A DNA stretch of 18,143 bases from an uncultured Hungatella sp. (GTDB lineage Bacteria; Bacillota; Clostridia; Lachnospirales; Lachnospiraceae). The stretch spans positions 1 through 18,143 of the forward strand of contig CAJTOT010000052.1 of the NCBI GenBank assembly GCA_910577935.1, given 5' to 3'. The position numbers and the translations under genes are program-made. The first letter of the stretch is position 1; each line of letters opens with the position of its first letter. Below the pieces are notes generated by a model. That model was not told the origin of the DNA. It made no database searches and was given only the letters and a program-made list of their open reading frames with translations. Positions 14,032-18,143 of the stretch are shown here, one piece after another.

Positions 14032-16959
14032 ATGAACTGCTGGGAAATTTTGGAGATTGGAGAGAGCGCCGGGGAAGATGAGATAAGAAGAGCCTATCTG
14101 GAGAAACTTCCGCATTTCCACCCGGAGGAGGACCCGGAAGGGTTCAGAACCTTGCGTCAGGCCCTGGAGGAGGCTTTGAAGGCCGCCTCCGAGCGGAGGC
14201 AGCAGGCAGAGGGAGGAGCCGGCAGGGGACCGGTTATGGACAGCCCGGAGATACAGAGCCTTTTAAGAGAGGCGGGAGGGCTGTACCAGGATTACGAAAG
14301 GCGGAGACAGCCGCAGCTGTGGAAGGAGCTGGTTTCATGTCCTGTGTGCCAGGACTTGGAGACGCAGAAGGAGGCAGGGTGGGCTCTCATAAGTTTTCTC
14401 ATGGACCATATCCACCTGTCCCACGACTGCTACAAGGTCTTGGATGACACCTTTGGCTGGGTGGAGTCAGAGGAGGAACTGAGGGTTCATTTTCCAGAAG
14501 GCTTTGTAAATTATCTGACAGACCGGGTGACGGAGGAGGACGCCTTCCGCTATGACAAGACCCCTGTGCGGGAAGACTTCGACTATGAGGCGTTTTTTGA
14601 GGCCTTTTTTGAGCTGCGGAGAGCCCTGGGGGAGAAAGACCGGAACAAGGCGGAAGAGTCCCTCCAGAAACTTGATGCCATGGATATGGAGCACCCGGAT
14701 ATCACCATCTTGAAAATCCGCCATTTTTCAATGATTCCGGGGGAGGAGCAGAAGACCTGGGAGCTGGCCAGGAAACTTTATGAGACTGACGGGGAGAACG
14801 GCCCTACCCGATATTGGTATGTCAGGACCGCCATGGAGACGGAGAGCGGCATTGGGGCCGAAGAACTGGAAGAGATTCTGGGGGGACTGGTGAAAGAGGA
14901 TCCGGAGAATCCGGGATATTGGCAGATGTGCGGGACATTTCTCAAGAGTGAAAACCGCCTGGAACAGGCGATGCAGGCCTTTCAGAGAGCCAGGGCGTGC
15001 AGCGGGGAGGAGTGGGAGTATCTTGACGACCAGATAGCCGAGACGGCGGACGCCCTGTCCAGGGAGATGGAGGCGGATGGGTTCGAGGACTCATGGACCC
15101 TGGCCCGTGTGTGCTGGATAGGACGCCGATACGACAAGGTGCGGGAACTTCTCTCACACACAGAGCCTGGAGAGGAGAACAGGGAAGAGCTGTTCTACAT
15201 GATGGCCGAGAGCTGTCATGAGCTGGAGGATTACGAAAATGCCCTGAAGTACCGGGAGCTTATCTGGGAGGCTCACAGCGAGGAAGAGCGGCCGGCGCGG
15301 CTGTACATAGATCTGGCGGAGGATTACGATTTATCGGGGGACAGACAGAAGGCGCTTAAGCTGTACAGGCAGGCGGCGGAGAGATTCGGGGAAAGCGGGG
15401 AGCTGTGTTACAGGCAGGCGAAAATCCTGGCAGACGATAAGAAACTTCAGGAAGCGGTTTCCATGTGCGACAAGGCTCTGGAAAACGGGTTTCACCAGGA
15501 TGCCTTCAACCTGCGTCTGGAGGTTCTCCTGGACTTGGAAGAATATGAGCAGGTACGGGATGAGGCGGCGGATATTATGGAGCGGGGATACAGGACAGCC
15601 CAGGTTCTCTATGATTACGCCAGGGCCCTCCACGAGCTGGAGGACTACAAGGAAGCGGAGAAAATCCTGAAAGAGCTTTATGAGCGCACCCAGGGCGCGG
15701 ACGTGGTGTGTGAGGAGTACGCCTCTGTGTGCTATGACTCCGACCGCTCGGAGGAGGCCCTCAAGTGGATCGAGGAGGCAATTGAGAAGCGTGATACCCT
15801 GCGGCGCCAGTACTTAAAGGGCAACTGTCTCCACGACTTAAAGCGCTACCGGGAGGAGACAGAGGTTTACCGCTGCATCATAGACGAGGGAGCCGACGGG
15901 TATTATGTGAGATACCGCCTGGGGCGCGCCCTGGAGAGTCTGGGCAGCTTCCCGGAGGCGGAGGACTGGCTCAGGAGAGCGCTGGAGGAAAACCCCGACT
16001 ACAGCACAGCATGGGATTCCTTTGGGGATGTGCTCCAGAAGCAGGGGAAGTGGCAGGAGGCAAAGAAGGCATATGAGGAGGCCGCAGGCAGAGGGCATCT
16101 CCAGGGCGCGCGAGACTTATGCCGGCTGCTGAAGCGCCTTCACGAGGACGATGAGGCGAAAGAGCGCATTGAGGAAAATCTGAAAAGATGGCCCACAGAC
16201 GGAAGCCTTCTTCTCCTCTATTCAGATATCCTTTTGAGGAAAAAGGAGTACGAGGAGACTGTGCGGTGCCTGAACCGGTACATAGAGGTGAGACCCTCCC
16301 AGACTGAGCGGGGATACCGGGAGATCGCAGAGTGCTATGAGCGGGCCAAGGATTTTGAGAAGGCGGAGGAATATTATCAGAAAGCCATCGACATCTCGCC
16401 GGGAAGCGCCAGATGCTGGCGTCTCATGGGCAAGTTCCTGGCCAACGAGGTGAAGGACCAGGAGAGGGCTCTGCCTTACCTGGAAAAAGCGGTGGAGCTG
16501 ATGCCGGACAGCACCTACGGGTGGATGAAGCTGGGGGAGGTCTACGAGGAGCTGGGACGCCGTGAGGATGCCCGGAAGAGCTATGAGAGGTCTCTGGAGA
16601 ATTACATGACAGATATAGAGGCGGACCCGGAGGACTGCTGCAGCTATGAGGGAGCCGCCGACGTTCTCATCCACCTGGGAAGGCTTGATGAGGCGGAGGA
16701 GATGGCCCGCAAAGCCATCTCCCTGCAGTGCCGTGTATTTACCTGCAGCAGCTGTTACTGCTATGAAAGCTATGAGAATCTGTCCAACATAGAGGAGAGA
16801 AGAGGTAATCTGGAGAAGGCTCTGGAGTGGATGGAGAAGGCGGGAAGACAGACCTACACAGAGTTCTATCCCAGGGAGATCGCAAGGCTTCGGGAGGCTC
16901 TGGAGAAGCAGGGAACAGCGGATAATACAGTTGTAAGTTTCAGCGGGATGTCTTTTTAA
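14032..16959 (+). CDS. Large TPR protein with degenerate J-like N-terminal domain
   Basis: A 975-residue, highly charged, probably cytoplasmic protein with no signal peptide or membrane segment. Its ATG abuts the truA stop (TAGATG) with AAGGAG at 14018-14023, so the two are translationally coupled. Residues 1-52 resemble a J domain (MNCWEILEIGESAGEDEIRRAYLEKL), but the HPD motif needed to stimulate DnaK reads HPEEDPEGF. The rest is mostly helical TPR-type repeats, for example near residues 392 (CHELEDYENALKYRELIWE), 765 (IAECYERAKDFEKAEEYYQ) and 834 (LGEVYEELGRREDARKSYE). A cysteine cluster C900-X4-C-X2-C-X-C interrupts the last repeats. Such proteins act as protein-interaction scaffolds. The partner is unknown and the location, after truA and before rplM, is unusual. 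Confidence 0.88.
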   Translation: MNCWEILEIGESAGEDEIRRAYLEKLPHFHPEEDPEGFRTLRQALEEALKAASERRQQAEGGAGRGPVMDSPEIQSLLREAGGLYQDYERRRQPQLWKELVSCPVCQDLETQKEAGWALISFLMDHIHLSHDCYKVLDDTFGWVESEEELRVHFPEGFVNYLTDRVTEEDAFRYDKTPVREDFDYEAFFEAFFELRRALGEKDRNKAEESLQKLDAMDMEHPDITILKIRHFSMIPGEEQKTWELARKLYETDGENGPTRYWYVRTAMETESGIGAEELEEILGGLVKEDPENPGYWQMCGTFLKSENRLEQAMQAFQRARACSGEEWEYLDDQIAETADALSREMEADGFEDSWTLARVCWIGRRYDKVRELLSHTEPGEENREELFYMMAESCHELEDYENALKYRELIWEAHSEEERPARLYIDLAEDYDLSGDRQKALKLYRQAAERFGESGELCYRQAKILADDKKLQEAVSMCDKALENGFHQDAFNLRLEVLLDLEEYEQVRDEAADIMERGYRTAQVLYDYARALHELEDYKEAEKILKELYERTQGADVVCEEYASVCYDSDRSEEALKWIEEAIEKRDTLRRQYLKGNCLHDLKRYREETEVYRCIIDEGADGYYVRYRLGRALESLGSFPEAEDWLRRALEENPDYSTAWDSFGDVLQKQGKWQEAKKAYEEAAGRGHLQGARDLCRLLKRLHEDDEAKERIEENLKRWPTDGSLLLLYSDILLRKKEYEETVRCLNRYIEVRPSQTERGYREIAECYERAKDFEKAEEYYQKAIDISPGSARCWRLMGKFLANEVKDQERALPYLEKAVELMPDSTYGWMKLGEVYEELGRREDARKSYERSLENYMTDIEADPEDCCSYEGAADVLIHLGRLDEAEEMARKAISLQCRVFTCSSCYCYESYENLSNIEERRGNLEKALEWMEKAGRQTYTEFYPREIARLREALEKQGTADNTVVSFSGMSF

Positions 16960-16988
16960 GGGGCATTCCGGACTCCGGGGTCTCCCCA

Positions 16989-17190
16989 GTGCAAGGGCAA
17001 TGAATATGAGAGGTGAAGAAAGTTGGCTAAGGCCGGGGGCAGGATTGCACTTACATGCCGCGGCGGCTGGTATTTCCAGCTGCTGACGTGCTGGGGGTGC
17101 AAGGAACTGGGCTTTGGCCTCTCCGCCGCAGCCTGTACTACAGCACCGGCTGTGGCGATTTCGCTGGCAGCCTGCGGCGGGACGGCGGAG
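16989..17190 (+). ncRNA. Candidate structured RNA in the TPR gene-rplM gap
   Basis: The 476-base gap between 16960 and 17435 begins with a GC-rich stretch full of complementary runs. A 10-bp stem (17061-17070 with 17076-17085, two G-T wobbles) closes a TATTT loop. A 9-bp perfect stem CCGCCGCAG (17123-17131) with CTGCGGCGG (17172-17180) encloses CTGT-ACT-ACAG and GCG-ATTT-CGC hairpins. TTGCAC (17045-17050) can pair with GTGCAA upstream (16989-16994) or downstream (17097-17102). No known RNA family was recognised, and the strand is assumed from the neighbours. Small ORFs that overlap it are judged below. Confidence 0.35.
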
Positions 17191-17328
17191 ACCGTGGCTG
17201 AAGCGTCAAGGATGCGGGCCGAATACCTCCTGTCCGGGCTCTGTTTTAGAGCTGGAAAGTGTAAAAAACTGGCTGAAATCAGGGAAAAACTTGTTGACAC
17301 GCCTGGCCATGTGTTATATAATGTATAA
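17023..17328 (+). CDS. Doubtful 101-codon ORF before rplM
   Basis: A TTG start with a fair ribosome-binding site (GAGAGGTG, 17008-17015) opens a 101-residue frame rich in Ala, Gly and Cys (CRGGWYFQLLTCWGCKEL). It has no recognisable domain. It runs through the GC-rich self-complementary segment and across the whole rplM promoter, stopping at 17328. A second + frame is open over much of the same stretch, which suggests low stop density from base composition. It is recorded because the start signal is reasonable; I think it is probably not a gene. Confidence 0.15.
   Translation: MAKAGGRIALTCRGGWYFQLLTCWGCKELGFGLSAAACTTAPAVAISLAACGGTAETVAEASRMRAEYLLSGLCFRAGKCKKLAEIREKLVDTPGHVLYNV
17294..17322 (+). 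promoter_or_regulatory. Consensus sigma-A promoter for rplM-rpsI
   Basis: TTGACA (17294-17299) and TATAAT (17317-17322) are perfect consensus hexamers separated by exactly 17 bases. Transcription should begin near 17329. The strength fits a ribosomal protein operon and gives rplM-rpsI expression independent of the ECF-truA operon upstream. Confidence 0.93.
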
Positions 17329-17435
17329 CTGTGACGTTAGGCGAAAATGTCCGATCCAAAGCCCCGGAGTCGGCATTTTACGATATATGTTTTAGGAAAT
17401 CACGGAGATTAAGGAATATCACAGGAGGTTGACCA
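17329..17435 (+). promoter_or_regulatory. rplM 5' leader with hairpin, possible L13 leader
   Basis: About 107 bases separate the predicted transcription start from the rplM ATG. AAAATG plus CCGA (17344-17354, one bulged T) pair with TCGG plus CATTTT (17370-17379) around a 15-base loop. A perfect AGGAGG lies at 17423-17428. Structured L13 leaders that bind L13 for autoregulation are known in Firmicutes. Whether this leader matches that family was not tested, so assignment is by position and by the presence of a stem. Confidence 0.45.
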
Positions 17436-17870
17436 ATGAAGAGTTTTATGGCTAGTCCAGCGACGATTGAGAGAAAATGGTACGTAGTAGATGCTACGGG
17501 ATATACATTAGGACGTTTGGCTTCAGAAGTGGCCAAGGTTTTAAGAGGAAAGAATAAGCCTATCTACACTCCCCACATGGACTGCGGCGATTATGTGATC
17601 ATCGTAAATGCCGATAAGGTAAAAGTTACAGGCAAGAAGATGGACCAGAAGATTTACTATCATCACTCTGAGTATGTGGGCGGCATGAGAGAGACCACCC
17701 TGAGGGAGATGATGGCCAAGAAGCCGGAGCGTGTAGTTGAGCTGGCGGTAAAGGGTATGCTTCCAAAAGGACCTTTGGGAAAAAGCATGTATAAGAAACT
17801 TCATGTTTACGCCGGCCCGGATCACGAGCAGGCAGCTCAGAAACCAGAAGTTTTAGAGTTCAAGTTTTAA
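17436..17870 (+). CDS. rplM: 50S ribosomal protein L13
   Basis: Early-assembling 23S rRNA-binding protein of the large subunit. The 144-residue product has the family core (WYVVDATGYTLGRLASEVAKVLRGKNK; YTPHMDCGDYVIIVNADK; GMLPKGPLGKSMYKKLHVYAGPDHEQAAQKPE). The ATG at 17436 follows AGGAGG at seven bases and gives the start MKSFMASPATIERKW; the internal ATG at 17448 has no such site. Length is normal. It precedes rpsI by 27 bases, the standard L13-S9 pair. Here the large TPR gene and a long gap lie between truA and rplM, which are usually close neighbours. Confidence 0.98.
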   Translation: MKSFMASPATIERKWYVVDATGYTLGRLASEVAKVLRGKNKPIYTPHMDCGDYVIIVNADKVKVTGKKMDQKIYYHHSEYVGGMRETTLREMMAKKPERVVELAVKGMLPKGPLGKSMYKKLHVYAGPDHEQAAQKPEVLEFKF

Positions 17871-17897
17871 TCGAAGGTGCGGAAGGAGGAAATTATA

Positions 17898-18143
17898 ATG
17901 GCTAACACAGCAAGATATTATGGAACAGGCAGAAGAAAAAAATCCATCGCCAGAGTATATCTGGTGCCGGGCACAGGCAAGATCACCATCAACAAGAGAG
18001 ATATTGATGAGTATCTTGGCCTGGAGACTCTCAAGGTAGTTGTTCGTCAGCCCCTGGTGGCAACTGACAATGCAGATAAATTCGACGTGCTGGTCAACGT
18101 TCACGGCGGCGGTTTCACCGGTCAGGCGGGCGCTATCAGACAT
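17898..18143 (+). CDS. rpsI: 30S ribosomal protein S9, 3' end beyond window
   Basis: Small-subunit head protein whose C-terminal tail reaches the P-site tRNA. The window holds the first 82 codons of about 130, from the ATG at 17898 after AAGGAGG (17883-17889), and then ends mid-gene. Visible family features are YYGTGRRKKSIARVYLVPGTGKI, an IDEYL segment, and NVHGGGFTGQAGAIRH. The tail that contacts tRNA is not in view. It is co-transcribed with rplM. Confidence 0.97.
   Translation, partial: MANTARYYGTGRRKKSIARVYLVPGTGKITINKRDIDEYLGLETLKVVVRQPLVATDNADKFDVLVNVHGGGFTGQAGAIRH

Noticed and set aside
16960..17000. GGGG-rich start after the TPR gene faintly like the 5' end of tmRNA
   Set aside because: The conserved tmRNA ends, tag-peptide frame and CCA-type 3' end are absent.
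17243..17254. GTTTTAGAGCTG followed by GAAA, which resembles a Cas9 crRNA repeat or guide scaffold
   Set aside because: Single 12-base match with no second repeat, spacer, tracrRNA partner or cas gene in the window; chance similarity.
17114..17395. 93-codon ORF overlapping the rplM promoter in another frame
   Set aside because: TTG start without a ribosome-binding site, no recognisable domain, and it runs across the consensus promoter and into the rplM leader.

Overview
The window is bacterial chromosome from a Gram-positive Clostridia, most likely a Lachnospiraceae member (Enterocloster/Hungatella-like). This rests on the ribosomal protein sequences (an S4 beginning MAVDRVPVLKRC, an L13 beginning MKSFMASPATIERKW), strong AGGAGG ribosome-binding sites, sigma-A promoters with 17-base spacers, and exported proteins with choline-binding-type repeats. 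No database search was possible, so the taxon is an inference.

The frame is the conserved Firmicutes ribosomal/ECF block. From the left: rpsK, rpsD, rpoA and rplQ on the + strand, closed by a clear terminator (2826-2865). From 9735 onward: ecfA1, ecfA2, ecfT, a truA gene fused to an acetyltransferase, a large J-like/TPR protein, then rplM and rpsI (cut by the window end) under a consensus promoter of their own.

Two departures from the usual order stand out. First, about 7 kb of cell-surface genes lies between rplQ and ecfA1. It holds two + strand exported proteins sharing a beta-sandwich-like domain and cell-wall-binding repeats, a terminator, a 30-bp tandem repeat array, and a convergent - strand operon. 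In transcription order that operon encodes a small exported protein, an MBOAT O-acyltransferase, and two tandemly duplicated DHHW/AlgX-type exported proteins. The operon looks like a glycan O-acetylation module; its substrate cannot be read from the sequence. Second, the truA end of the ECF operon is elaborated: TruA carries a C-terminal extension of about 250 residues ending in a GNAT domain, and is followed without spacing by a 975-residue TPR protein with a J-like N-terminus lacking the HPD motif.

The non-coding stretches are informative. The divergent region at 9476-9801 has a good promoter on each strand with a cluster of three inverted repeats between them. The gap before rplM has a GC-rich segment with long potential stems (16989-17190), then a TTGACA-17-TATAAT promoter and a leader of about 107 nt that can form a hairpin. 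No tRNA, rRNA, CRISPR array, transposase or phage gene was seen.
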